Assembly: GCF_024679245.1 (NCBI RefSeq)
Contig: NC_090176.1
Coordinates: 53,221,096-53,285,095, forward strand
Direction: 5' to 3'
From: Pseudorasbora parva
Taxonomy: Eukaryota; Chordata; Actinopteri; Cypriniformes; Gobionidae
Length of the DNA stretch: 64,000 nucleotides
Positions within the stretch are counted from its first letter, which is position 1; each line of letters begins with the position of its first letter. The notes under the pieces are model-generated. The model did no database searches. It saw only the letters and a program-made list of their open reading frames with translations, and was not told the DNA's origin. Positions 51,395 through 60,765 of the stretch are shown here, piece after piece. The position numbers and the translations under genes are program-made.

Positions 51395-52489
51395 CAAAAT
51401 TCCAGAAGGCCATCATTGACACCCTCAAGCGAGAGGGGAAGACACAGAAAGACATTTCTGAACGAATAGGCTGTTCCCAGAGTGCTGGATCAAGGCACCT
51501 CAGTGGGAAGTCTGTGGCAAAAAACGCTGCCCAACGAGAAGAGGTGAGCGGACCCTGAGGAAGATTGTGGAGAAGGACCGATTCCAGACCTTGGGGGACC
51601 TGCGGAAGCAGTGGACTGAGTCTGGAGTAGAAACATCCAGAGCCGCCGTGCACAGGCGTGAGCAGGAAATGGGCTACAGGTGCCGCATTCCCCAGGTCAA
51701 GACACTTCTGGGCTACAGAGAAGCAGCACTGGACTGTTGCTCAGCGGTCCAACGTATTTTTTTCTGATGAAAGCAAAATTTAGGAAATGTTGCATGTCAT
51801 TGGGAAATCGGGAAATAGGTGCCAGAGTCTGGAGGAAGACTGGGGAGAAGGAAATGCCCAAATGCCTGAAGTCCAGTGTCAAGTCCCCACAGTCAGTGAT
51901 GGTCTGGGGTGCCATGTCAGCTGCTGGTGTTGGTCCACTGTGTTTTATCAAGGGCAGGGTCAATGCAGCTCGCTATCAGGAGATTCTGGAGCACTTCATG
52001 CTTCCATCTGCTGAAAAGCTTTATGGAGATGAAGATTTGGTTTTTCAGCTCGACCTGGCACCTGCTCACAGTGCCAAAACCACTGGTAAATGGTTTACTG
52101 ACCATGGTATTACTGTGCTCAACTGGCCTGCCAACTCTCCTGAGCTGAACCCCATAGAGAATCTGTGGGATATTGTGAAGAGAAAGTTGAGAGATGCGAG
52201 ACCCAACACTCTGGATGAGCTTAAGGCCGCTATCGAAGCATCCTGGGCCTCCAGAACACCTCAGCAGCGCCACAGGCTGATCGCCTCCAGAACACCTCAG
52301 CAGCGCCACAGGCTGATCGCCTCCAGAACACCTCAGCAGAGCCACAGGCTGATCGCCTCCAGAACACCTCAGCAGAGCCACAGGCTGATCGCCTCCAGAA
52401 CACCTCAGCAGAGCCACAGGCTGATCGACTCCATGCCACGCCGCACTGAAGCAGACATTTCTGCTAAAGGATTCCCCACCAAGTGTTGA
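51395..52489 (+). pseudogene. Frameshifted Tc1-type transposase (DD34E) with an internal repeat
   Basis: The N-terminal KFQKAIIDTLKREGKTQKDI (helix-turn-helix) is in one frame. DRFQTLGDLRKQWTESGVET lies in a second. The first Asp block FFSDESKI meets a stop. The rest is open from 51680: VMVWGAMSAAGVG, D in FQLDLAPAHSA and E in SPELNPIENLW, separated by 34 residues. Near the C-terminus a 12-residue unit is repeated five times. Ends DISAKGFPTKC then TGA. At least two frameshifts, so inactive. Confidence 0.88.
52247..52426 (+). repeat. 36-bp tandem repeat inside the transposase gene, 5 copies
   Basis: Five exact-register copies of the ASRTPQQRHRLI codons at 52247, 52283, 52319, 52355 and 52391. 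Copies 1-2 have CGC (Arg), copies 3-5 AGC (Ser) at one codon. Related transposases have a single such segment before SMPRR, so this is an in-frame expansion. Confidence 0.95.
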
Positions 52490-52803
52490 GTGCCGAACTG
52501 AACATCATTATTTGAAGGTTGATTTTTTTTTTTTTTTTTTTTTTTGTATTAAATTTTTTTTTTTTTTGGTCGGATGAAATATGCTAATTTTTAGAGACGG
52601 GAATTGTGGGTTTTCATGAGCTGTGTGCCAAAATCATCAGCATTAAAACAATAAAAGACCTGAAATATTTCAGTTGGTGTGCAATGGATCTAAAATATAG
52701 GAACGTTTAATTTTTATCATTACATTATGGAAAATAATGAACTTTATCACAATATGCTAATTTTTTGAGAAGGACCTGTATGTTGAATCGTGACACGAGT
52801 GTA

Positions 52804-53084
52804 CACGCTTAGAAGTAAAGGTTCTATAAAGCTACGTATTTGGAACACTTAAAGTGCCAAAAGAGTTCTTTCTTGTCTTAATAGAACCTTTTTTTGCTAA
52901 AAAGGTAAAACAAATGCATTTATAGTCAACTCCAAAGAACCTTTTATGCTAAAAAGGTTCTATTATGACAAGAGAGAACCCTTTGGCACTTTAAGTGTTC
53001 TATCCAGGAACTTCTAGGGTTCCAGATACGTGGCGCTGATGGAACCTTTTAAGGTTATAAATGGAAGCTTTTCTTCTAAGAGTG
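52804..53084. mobile_element. Second type of fold-back MITE
   Basis: 281-bp near-palindrome: CACGCTTAGAAGTAAAGGTT ... AACACTTAAAGTGCCAAAAG ... then the complement CTTTGGCACTTTAAGTGTT ... CTTTTCTTCTAAGAGTG. It is flanked by TA on both sides (52802-52803, 53085-53086), so it was probably mobilised by a Tc1/mariner-type transposase. It ends 93 bp before the mir-17 hairpin. Confidence 0.85.
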
Positions 53085-53176
53085 TATCGTTACACCTGTA
53101 GTAATGTGTTGCCTGCCGAAGCGTTGTGACTGAGAGCAGTGAAGTCTCGTGATGCTGTATTTTGCGCGGCGGATCC

Positions 53177-53258
53177 GTCAGAATAGAGCCAAAGTGCTTA
53201 CAGTGCAGGTAGTGCTGCTCTTCTACTGCAGTGCAGGCACTTCCCGCTCCGCTCTGAC
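53177..53258 (+). ncRNA. mir17: pre-miR-17 hairpin
   Basis: The 5p arm 53190-53212 is identical to vertebrate miR-17-5p (seed AAAGTGC). The 3p arm 53225-53246 begins ACTGCAGTGCAGGCACTT; human miR-17-3p has A where this has C in GTGCAGG. Basal stem GTCAGA pairs with TCTGAC, and the loop TGCTGCTCTTCT is short. The product guides Argonaute to 3' UTRs of cell-cycle and apoptosis genes. It is the first member of a six-hairpin polycistron, 106 nt before miR-18 (5' end to 5' end), processed by Drosha and Dicer from one primary transcript. Confidence 0.96.
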
Positions 53259-53288
53259 CTGAGCCACTCACGCTAGCCTCAACTGCTG

Positions 53289-53365
53289 CTTATGCTAAGG
53301 TGCATTTAGTGCAGATAGTGAAGTAGACCAGCACCTACTGCCCTAAGTGCCCCTTCTGGCATAAG
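53289..53365 (+). ncRNA. mir18: pre-miR-18 hairpin
   Basis: The 5p arm 53296-53318 matches miR-18a (seed AAGGTGC) except T for C at position 11, outside the seed. The 3p arm 53337-53359 starts ACTGCCCTAAGTGC and matches miR-18a-3p but for one base. The loop TGAAGTAGACCAGC is close to the human precursor. Basal stem CTTATGC pairs with GGCATAAG. Second in the cluster. The T variant may correspond to a fish miR-18 isoform; I cannot confirm which paralogue. Confidence 0.95.
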
Positions 53366-53407
53366 GGTTAGTGACCCCTGACCCCTGCCCCGCCGCCTCT
53401 GGCTCCT

Positions 53408-53492
53408 GCGGTTCTCTGCTAGTTTTGCCTGGTTGCACTACAAGACATGTTGAGTTGTGCAAATCTATGCAAAACTGATGGAGTGCTGCTCC
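53408..53492 (+). ncRNA. mir19a: pre-miR-19a hairpin
   Basis: The 3p arm 53456-53478 is identical to miR-19a (seed GTGCAAA, with CTATGC distinguishing it from 19b). The 5p arm 53421-53442 (AGTTTTGCCTGGTTGCACTA) pairs with it. The loop is CAAGACATGTTGAGT. miR-19 is the main oncogenic/PTEN-targeting seed of the cluster in mammals. Third in order, as in other vertebrates. Confidence 0.96.
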
Positions 53493-53523
53493 GCCTGCCT
53501 TGCTCCGCCTGAGTCTGCTCCTG

Positions 53524-53601
53524 CGGTATTAAAGTGCTTATAGTGCAGGTAGTTCCGCAGACTCTCCTCTACTGCAGTATGAGCACTTCAAGTACTTCTC
53601 G
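53524..53601 (+). ncRNA. mir20a: pre-miR-20a hairpin
   Basis: The 5p arm 53530-53552 is identical to miR-20a (TAAAGTGCTTATAG start). The 3p arm 53571-53592 reads ACTGCAGTATGAGCACTT. Shares the AAAGTGC seed with miR-17. The loop TTCCGCAGACTCTCCTCT is C-rich compared with mammals. Fourth in order, 74 nt after miR-19a. Confidence 0.96.
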
Positions 53602-53664
53602 AGGCCAGCTGCTGATGGAGCCGGACCTGAGTGAGCCGAACCCGAGCCTGAGCCGGACCTGTGT

Positions 53665-53745
53665 CTGCGCTGGCTAGTTCTGCTGGTTTGCAGTCAGCGT
53701 TTTGTATTGTTGCTGTGCAAATCCATGCAAAACTGACCATGGCAG
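53665..53745 (+). ncRNA. mir19b: pre-miR-19b hairpin
   Basis: The 3p arm 53714-53736 is identical to miR-19b (GTGCAAATCCATGC). The 5p arm 53676-53698 reads AGTTCTGCTGGTTTGCAGTC. Basal stem CTG...CAG. Fifth in order. A 1.3-kb minisatellite starts 17 nt after this hairpin, where other vertebrates go almost directly to mir-92a. Confidence 0.96.
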
Positions 53746-53761
53746 TGAAGAGTCTGCGCTT

Positions 53762-55086
53762 GAATCCCTCTCTTCCCGGAATACCAGAATCCCTCTCTTC
53801 CCTGAATCCCTCTCTTCCCTGAATCCCTTTCTTCCCGGAATACCGGAACCCCTCTCTTCCCTCTTTTCCCAGAATCCCTCTCTTCCCAGAATACCGGAAT
53901 CCCTCTCTTTCTGAAATGCTTCTTCCCTCTTTTCCCAGAATCCCTCTCTTCCCAGAATACCGGAATCCCTCTTTCTGAAATGCTTCTTCCCTCTTTTCCC
54001 AGAATCCCTCTCTTCCCAGAATACTGGAATCCCTCTCTTCCCGGAATCCCTTTACTCCCAGAATCCCATAATCCCTCTCTTCCCATAATCCCGCTCTTCC
54101 CATAATCCCGCTCTTCCCTCTTTTTCCAGAATCCCTATCTTCCTAGAATACCGGAATCCCTCTCTTCCCGGAATCCCTCTTTTCCCAGAATCCCTCTCTT
54201 CCCGGAATACCGGAATCCCTCTCTTCCCTCTCTTCCCGGAATCCCTCTCTTCCCGGAATCCCTCTCTTCCCGGAATCCCTCTCTTGCCGGAATCCCGCTC
54301 CTCCTGGTATACCGGAATCCCTCTCTTCCCTGAATCCCTCTCTTCCCGGAATCATGCTCTTGCCCGAATACCAGAATCACTCTCTTCCCGGAATACCAGA
54401 ATCCCTCTCTTCCCTGAATCCCTCTCTTGCCGGAATACCGGAATCTCTTCCCTCTTTTCACAGAATCCCTCTCTTCCCAGAATACCTTAATCCCTCTCTT
54501 TCCGAAATGTGTCTTCCCTCTTTTCCCAGAATCCCTCTCTTCCCAGAATACTGGAATCTCTCTCTTCCCAGAATCCATCTCTTCCCGGAATCCCTTTCCT
54601 CCCAGAATCCCATAATCCCTCTCTTCCCTGAATCCCGCTCTTCCCATAATCCCTCTTCCCGGAATCCCGCTCTTTCCTCTTTTCCCAGAATCCCTCTCTT
54701 CCTAGAATACCGGAATCCCTCTCTTGCCGGAATCCCTCTTTCCCCAGAATCTCTCTTCCCGGAATACCGGAATCCCTCTTTCCCCAGAATCTCTCTTCCC
54801 GGAATACCGGAATCCCTCTCTTCCCGGAATCCCTCTCCTCCCAAAATCCCATAATCCCTCTCTTCCCGGAATCCCTCTCTTCCCGGAATTCTGCTCCTCA
54901 CGGAATACTAGAATCCCTCTCTTGCCGGAATCCCTCTCTTCCCTGAATCCCACTCTTCCCGGAGTCATGCTTTTGCCAGCATACCAGAATCACTCTCTTC
55001 CCGGAATACCAGAATCCCTCTCTTCCCTGAATCCCTCCCTTGCCGGAATACTGGAATCCCACTCTTCCCAGAATCCCGCTCTTCCT
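53762..55086. repeat. Pyrimidine-rich minisatellite between mir-19b and mir-92a
   Basis: About 1.33 kb built of a 17-bp module GGAATCCCTCTCTTCCC and an 8-bp module GGAATACC, often joined as 25-bp units, with variants (CCAGAATCC, CTGAATCCCTC, CATAATCCCGCTC). Larger blocks repeat, e.g. CTGAAATGCTTCTTCCCTCT (53913 and 53975). The + strand is C/T-rich with many Y-tract-CAG steps. The last units (AATCCCGCTCTTCC) run into the 5' base of pre-miR-92a. Minus-strand frames rich in GREGFREERD are artefacts. It lies in the primary microRNA transcript, in sense orientation. Confidence 0.95.
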
Positions 55087-55149
55087 AGGCTGGGACTGGC
55101 CGCAATGCTCAGATCTGAAAGTATTGCACTTGTCCCGGCCTGTGAAGAG
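55079..55149 (+). ncRNA. mir92a: pre-miR-92a hairpin
   Basis: The 3p arm 55122-55143 is identical to miR-92a (seed ATTGCAC, CCCGGCCTGT end). The 5p arm 55087-55109 reads AGGCTGGGACTGGCCGCAAT. Loop CAGATCTGAAAG. The basal stem CTCTTC (55079-55084) pairs with GAAGAG (55144-55149); the 5' strand of that stem is minisatellite sequence. Sixth and last member, displaced to 1,408 nt from miR-19b (5' end to 5' end). Confidence 0.96.
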
Positions 55150-55317
55150 TGCAGGATCCTTCGGCTTGGCCACTTCTCCTCAAATACACATTTATATGTA
55201 CACGGTGTGTGTGTGTGTGTGTGTGTGTGTGTTCTTATGGGTTTTATTCTCTGGATTGGTCCTTCCAAAACATGACTAGTATTATATGTAAATGAGGTTT
55301 ATTAGCTTTGGATTTCA
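55150..55317. other. Cluster 3' flank with (TG)n
   Basis: A (TG)n tract of about 14 copies at 55205-55231 follows 60 bp after mir-92a. No further hairpin with a known microRNA seed is seen. The host-transcript end cannot be placed. Confidence 0.5.
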
Positions 55318-55684
55318 GCTCTTCTTTATCCGTATTTTTGTCTTGTTTCCAGTCCAAATATCTAAAAATTCCCAAGTCAAGATGCATTTGCTAGATCAGT
55401 ACAAACGACATAAGATATTTTTTGCTTGAAAATAAAATCAAAGAGAGTTTTTGCTTAAAACAGGCAAAATGATCTGCCAATGGGGTGAGAAAAATAATCT
55501 TATTTCTGACTGAATTCTTGTTTCCGTCCAAAAAAGAAAAAATATTTTTTTCACCCCATTGGCAGATCATTTTACCTGTTTTAAGCAAAAACTCATTTTG
55601 ATTTTATTTTCAACAAAACAAGAAAAAATATCTTGTTACTTTACTTATCTAGTAAATGCATCTTGATTTAAGAATATTTAGATA

Positions 55685-56902
55685 CACTCACCTGCAGGAT
55701 TATTAGGAACACACACTAATGCTGTGTTTGACGCCCTTTCTCCTCCAGAACTGCCTTAATTCTCCGTGGCATTGATCATCAAGCTGCTGAAAGCATTCTT
55801 TAGAAATGTCGGCCCATATTGATAGGAGAGCATCTTGCAGTTGATGGAGATTTGTGGGATGCACATCCAGGGCACGAAGCTCCCGTTCCACCACATCCCA
55901 AAGATGCTCTATTGGGTTGAGATCTGGGGACTGTGGCGGCCATTTTAGTTCAGTCAACTCATTGTCATGTTCAGGAAACCAATTTGAAATGATTGGAGCT
56001 TTGTGACATGGTGCATTATCCTGCTGGAAGTAGCCATCAGAGGATGGGCACATGGTGGTCATAAAGGGATGGACATGGTCAGAAACAATGCTCAGGTAGG
56101 CCGTGGCATTTAAACGATGCCCAATTGGCACTAAGGGCCCTAAAGTGTGCCGAGAAAACATCCCCCACACCATTACACCACCACCACCAGCCTGCACAGT
56201 GGGAACAAGGCATGATGGATCCATGTTCTCATTCTGTTTACGCCAAATTCTGACTCTACCATCTGAATGTCTCAGCAGAAATCGAGACTCATCAGACCAG
56301 GCAACATTTCTCCAGTCTTCAACTGGCCAATTTTGGTGAGCTTGTGCAAATTGTCGCCTCTTTTTCCTATGTGTAGTGGAGATGAGTGGTCCCCGGTGGG
56401 GTCTTCTGCTGGTGTAGCCCATCCGCCTCAAGGTTGTGTGTGTTGTGGCTTCACAAATGCTTTGCTGCATACCTCGGTTGTAACGAGTGATTATTTCAGT
56501 CAAAGTTGCTCTTCTATCAGCTTGAATCAGTCGGCCCATTCTCCTCTGACCTCGAGCATCAACAAGGCATTTTCTCCCACAGGACTGCTGCACACTGGAT
56601 GCTCTTCCCTTTTCACACCATTCTCTGTAAACCCTAGAAATGGTTGTGTGTGTACATCCCAGTAACTGAGCAGATTGTGAAATACTCAGACCGGCCCGTC
56701 TGGCACCAACAACCATGCCACGCTCAAAACGGCTTAAATCTCCTTTCTTTCCCATTCTGACATTCAGTTTGGAGTTCAGGAGATTGTCTTGACCAGGACC
56801 ACACCCCAATATGCATTGAAGAACTGCCATGGGATTGGCTGATTAGATTATTGCATTAATGAGAAACTGAACAGGTGTTCCTAATAATCCTTTAGGTGAG
56901 TG
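55685..56902 (-). mobile_element. Complete Tc1-type transposon, DD36E
   Basis: Termini CACTCACCTGCAGGATTATT (left) and the complement of CTAATAATCCTTTAGGTGAG, ending GTG (right). They are flanked by a TA duplication at 55683-55684 and 56903-56904. It is 1,218 bp, compact, with an intact transposase on the minus strand filling nearly all of it. Confidence 0.93.
55703..56755 (-). CDS. Tc1-type transposase, intact, DD36E
   Basis: 350 residues from the Met at 56753-56755 (MGKKGDLSRFERGMVVGARR), which matches where Tc1 transposases start. An upstream in-frame Met at 56830 would add 25 residues (total 375) with no family support. The N-terminal helix-turn-helix is followed by a second DNA-binding half and a DDE core with D155 (WSDESRF), D246 (QQDNAPCH) and E283 (PDLNPIEHLW). 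The last two are 36 residues apart, as in the DD36E (Incomer-like) lineage. The GGGGVMVWG box is present. No stops or frameshifts; catalytic residues complete. Inserted inside a fold-back MITE, so younger than it. Confidence 0.92.
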   Translation of the reverse strand: MGKKGDLSRFERGMVVGARRAGLSISQSAQLLGCTHTTISRVYREWCEKGRASSVQQSCGRKCLVDARGQRRMGRLIQADRRATLTEIITRYNRGMQQSICEATTHTTLRRMGYTSRRPHRGPLISTTHRKKRRQFAQAHQNWPVEDWRNVAWSDESRFLLRHSDGRVRIWRKQNENMDPSCLVPTVQAGGGGVMVWGMFSRHTLGPLVPIGHRLNATAYLSIVSDHVHPFMTTMCPSSDGYFQQDNAPCHKAPIISNWFPEHDNELTELKWPPQSPDLNPIEHLWDVVERELRALDVHPTNLHQLQDALLSIWADISKECFQQLDDQCHGELRQFWRRKGVKHSISVCS

Positions 56903-56955
56903 TATTTAGACTAGAATCAAGACAAAATTACTAATAAAGAGCATTTTTTGCAGTG

Positions 56956-59900
56956 CATGCTCTACTAGTCAAACCTTCTCTCCACATTTCAGAATATTAG
57001 TAACATGAGATATAAACTGATTTATGCTTCCAATACCCGTATTCAAGCTTGTTTATGCACTTTTTTTTTTATTTGACCCCCTCCACATTTGTGTTTATAT
57101 AAACTTGAGAGAAAAAATACAGAATTAAGCCTTTTATTTCAAGATTCAAGCATTTCAATTAAAAGTGAAACATCCATAAAACATAAAATTACATGTGTTT
57201 AGGTTTTTCAATGAGAAACATTTGTGTAAATCTTAATGGGAGAAGGGAATGGACACTTATAATAATAATAATGTATAATAATATACACATTTTTTGTTAA
57301 TAAAAGAAGTTAACCTGATAACCGTCACGAGGACGAGGACGCACTGAAGGTCTCTTTGTTTAAATTAGCTCAAAATTACTATCAGATGTAAGTAATTACC
57401 TTGACAAACTATACATCATTAAAAAGATCTAAGACTAAAGTTTAATTTTTTTACCTCTGTTTTATTCTCAAAGTCTTATAGTGACCGTAATGTGTTAATA
57501 TGTTCCAGGAGTTATGAATATGATCTTGGGCGTCGCTACCTTTTGATTGTAATATGCGCGTCATTTGCTCCCATTCATAAAAAACTCTTCTCTGGTCGTC
57601 ATGAAGACACTCGACAAAACAACTTCCCTCAGGGCTTTTACTTCAAAAGTGTGCAGATGTGGAGAAATATTGATAGATTCTCACACGTTTGAGTCAAATT
57701 TCTATACAGAGAAGTATTATTTATTCAATCTTTATCCAAAATCCGCGGATGAATGATTATGAGAGCAGTAGGCTGTGATATGCTGTGTTTTCAATTCATT
57801 CTGGCAGCCGGAGGGCGCTGGAAAGCTGTACTACTGAAAATTCACCCCATGGGGAACACATGAAGAACAGACACACCATGTGACATTCAGGAAGTATCTG
57901 ACATATGGACATATCCACACAGCTCCCTGGGATCGTCAGATCGCTATTTTATGCAGATAAACACGTTTTAAGACAATAAACACACAATCGCGGCAATATA
58001 TGGTTGGTCTGTGTTCTTTATGCCATGTTGGGTGGTTTCATAATAGATGATATTTATAATGCAATGCTATTCCACATAGCTTTTAGCATTGTATATTTTC
58101 TGTCAGATTTTTTGACCCGAAGCTATATGAGATCACATATTGTTATATAAAACACTCTACATATAAAATATAAAGTGATATGAAGCAAGTTTTGAATAAA
58201 ACATGATTTTAATCGTATAAATTGTTGTTTTGCTGGTGTGCTAAGCTAACATGCTAGCTTGCCCTAGATGCACCTGCCACTGAGTAAATACTTTATTTTT
58301 ATGAACATTTTCTAAATGTAAAACTACTGAAATGCTTATTTGGACGAAATGCATTCAATAGAGTCTCAGTGAGGGTAAAGTGAGAGGTTTGATTTAGAAA
58401 TGAGGTTTGAATAGAACAGTTTGAATAGAGAATCGTTAGTAATTATAATGCAGACAAAAGAATAATAATTGGAGCCATAACCAGTCCGCAGAAGTGTGAA
58501 TGCCGGGGAGACAAACTGAATGGGGCAGTTTGCACCTCTAAACAATAGAGGCAATACAGCGACTGAAAGCTGAGAAGATGTGGCAATAAACATCAGTTGA
58601 TATTTCAGCGATATCTCAAAATAAAATCACATGAAACGATCTTGTAAAACGTTTAATAAAATGCAGAGTTTTAGACTGATCATCTTCAGATCTGAAATAT
58701 AACATGGTCAGACTTGTGGCTTTAGCTGTAGTGCATTTCTAGATTTCTCCAAGGCCCACTTCAATTTTATTTTCATAAAGATATATCATACAAATAAATT
58801 TCTAATAACTTTACAAAACTTTGAAGCTTATTATAGCTTTTTTTATTATAAAAAATATTATCATTTTGACTTTACAGTAAACTGCCAGGTGTCTGCTTTC
58901 AAATGAGACCATAATTATGCTTTTAGTGCAAAGGATTCACAAACTGTATTTGTTTTAGTCTGAGTATACATTTCTTAGGATTTTTTCAAAATTTAGAAAT
59001 CAGCTTAACAGGTTAAAGATGTATTCAATGTTCACTCATTTAAAAATTCTTTAATCATCAAATGTGTAAATTGTATGGAATGTTTGCTATTAATTGAAAT
59101 GCTTAAATCTTGAAAGCACAAATTATAAAAAATAATTCTCATAATTCAAAACTCGCACATTTGCAAGTTTATATCATACAATTCTCAGAAACGTCAAAAT
59201 TGTGAGAAAGTTGGTTTTCTTTTTGTTGTTTTCGGTGCAGAAACAGAAATACACCGGCCTTTAGTCGCTTTATTGAAGTGTGTATAGTTTTGATTTGTTC
59301 TTAAATGTGTTCACACCCATATTGTAAGCTCAGTTTTCCTAAAGTGAGTATTTAGCAGTATTGTGTTATTTTGCTGGCCTGCAGGTCGCAGTGTGAACAC
59401 TAGATGGAGCGGTGTGTGTTCAGAAGCGGTGTGTGTTCAGAAGCGGTGGAGCTAAAGTTCACTCGCTTTAATCTTTAAATACTAAGAGTCTGTCACATGC
59501 AAACAGGTTAAAGCGTGCAATAACTTGTATAAAGTAAATAACTTAGACATTCTCTGTTGTGCGAACTGAGCAGATGTCTTCTGTAACGTGTGCTTTTGTC
59601 AAGTTGCATTAAAGTCTTTATTTAATTTGGCTGTTTCATGGATTGATTTAGCTTTAGTCTTAAAAGTATGCAAATCCATTATAAATGATGTGTAAAGAGG
59701 GAAACAAACCTTCATAACGCAAACTTCATGACAAACATTAAGTTCTACGGCCACTTTTAACGATCTGGGTGTTAAACTGGAAATGTTTAATGTTTAGAAT
59801 AGATTAATTAAAACACTGGCTGAAATTATACACTGCAAAAAACACAACAAAAAAATGCTTTTCTTACTTAGTAGGCCTATATAGTTTTCGAGTACGAAAA

Positions 59901-60765
59901 GTAATTTACTGCAGCAGTATTTGTTTTTCTAATTACAGGTTGTGTTTCTCGTTTCATGTGTCAGTAATGATCACTCTACAGATTATTTATTGCTGTTCCA
60001 CATCCTGAAGGTCTGTCTCTTCAGAGTTTTTCAGAATGAAAGTAATTCGTGTTTAAATGTCAGGATTTCCTCCACTTTTATATATATGCATATTATGCTA
60101 ATTTAATTTTCATATTGTTGAAGAAAAAATTATCAAATAGATCGACATTGCACAAAAAATATTCTAAACCTACAAGTTTGTATTGTGAGGTTATATTTGA
60201 AACATTTGATTAAAATTGAAAATGAAATTGTCATTTAATTATTTTTGCAAAGATAAAGTAGCTAAACAATATGTTTGCAGTTATATATTAACAAGGTCAT
60301 AGTCAGGTATATTTAATAAAAACAAGAGTAACACAAAACAATCGCTTATATTGTGTTACTTTCGTCCCACCTGATGGGGGCAAAAGCAATCTGCGTCTTA
60401 TGTTCAATGTAAAATTATGCTGTAGTCGTTCTGCATTTGTTCAAAATACCCCCTGCTATTGATAGACCACACCTGTGAGTTATTGACCAGAGCAAATATA
60501 TATATCTCTGTCTAAAAAAATTCTTTTAAAATTACTTTTTTCTGAAAAATGGTACTTTCGCCCCTGCTCTCCCCTTAAGAATGCTTCGATGTTCGGGCTA
60601 ACAGGACCAAAATAGCCCACGACGGAAGAAAAGCGTTTTGTGCAGTGTACATACACAGAGTTTAATGAATGTGCCGTTTTAAAGAAAAGGTCATTTCCTG
60701 TTTTGATCAGAGCAGTTTTTTCTGATGCAGAAGAGGACCTGAGTGAAGCCTCATCCTCACGTTTA
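56956..60765. other. Gene-free AT-rich region between the miR cluster and gpc5
   Basis: About 3.8 kb without a credible coding frame. Includes a fragment of the fold-back MITE left end (59831-59872, CACTGCAAAAAACACAAC ... TTCTTACTTAGTAGG) and a small tandem duplication of GTGTGTTCAGAAGCGGT at 59412-59448. Poly-T lies at 57061-57070. Confidence 0.55.

Larger units (their letters stand above)
51225..52778 (+). mobile_element. Tc1-type relic with about 170-bp inverted repeats
   Basis: Starts CAGGTCCTTCTCTAAAAATT after TA (51223-51224) and ends with its complement before TA (52779-52780). The two arms, about 51225-51394 and 52609-52778, match over roughly 170 bp with only a few mismatches. They carry an inner repeat of the TAATTTTTAGAGA motif (IR/DR type). 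The coding part is frameshifted. Poly-T expansions (52524-52567) sit near the right arm. It lies in the presumed host intron between promoter and cluster. Confidence 0.92.
55318..56955. mobile_element. Fold-back MITE, copy 6, split by a Tc1 insertion
   Basis: MITE arms at 55318-55684 and 56903-56955: left from GCTCTTCTTTATCC, tip CTGCCAATGGGGTGAGAAAA, right ending GCATTTTTTGCAGTG. The DD36E element sits at a TA in the right arm (AATATTTAGATA / TATTTAGACTAG). Removing it restores the palindrome. Confidence 0.88.

Noticed and set aside
53588..55173. Minus-strand GREGFREERDSGIPG repeat proteins
   Set aside because: Read from the pyrimidine-rich minisatellite inside the microRNA cluster; frames shift between units and both strands are open.
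55703..56830. 375-residue version of the DD36E transposase
   Set aside because: The 25 extra N-terminal residues have no counterpart in Tc1 transposases; MGKKGDLSRF at 56755 is the usual start.
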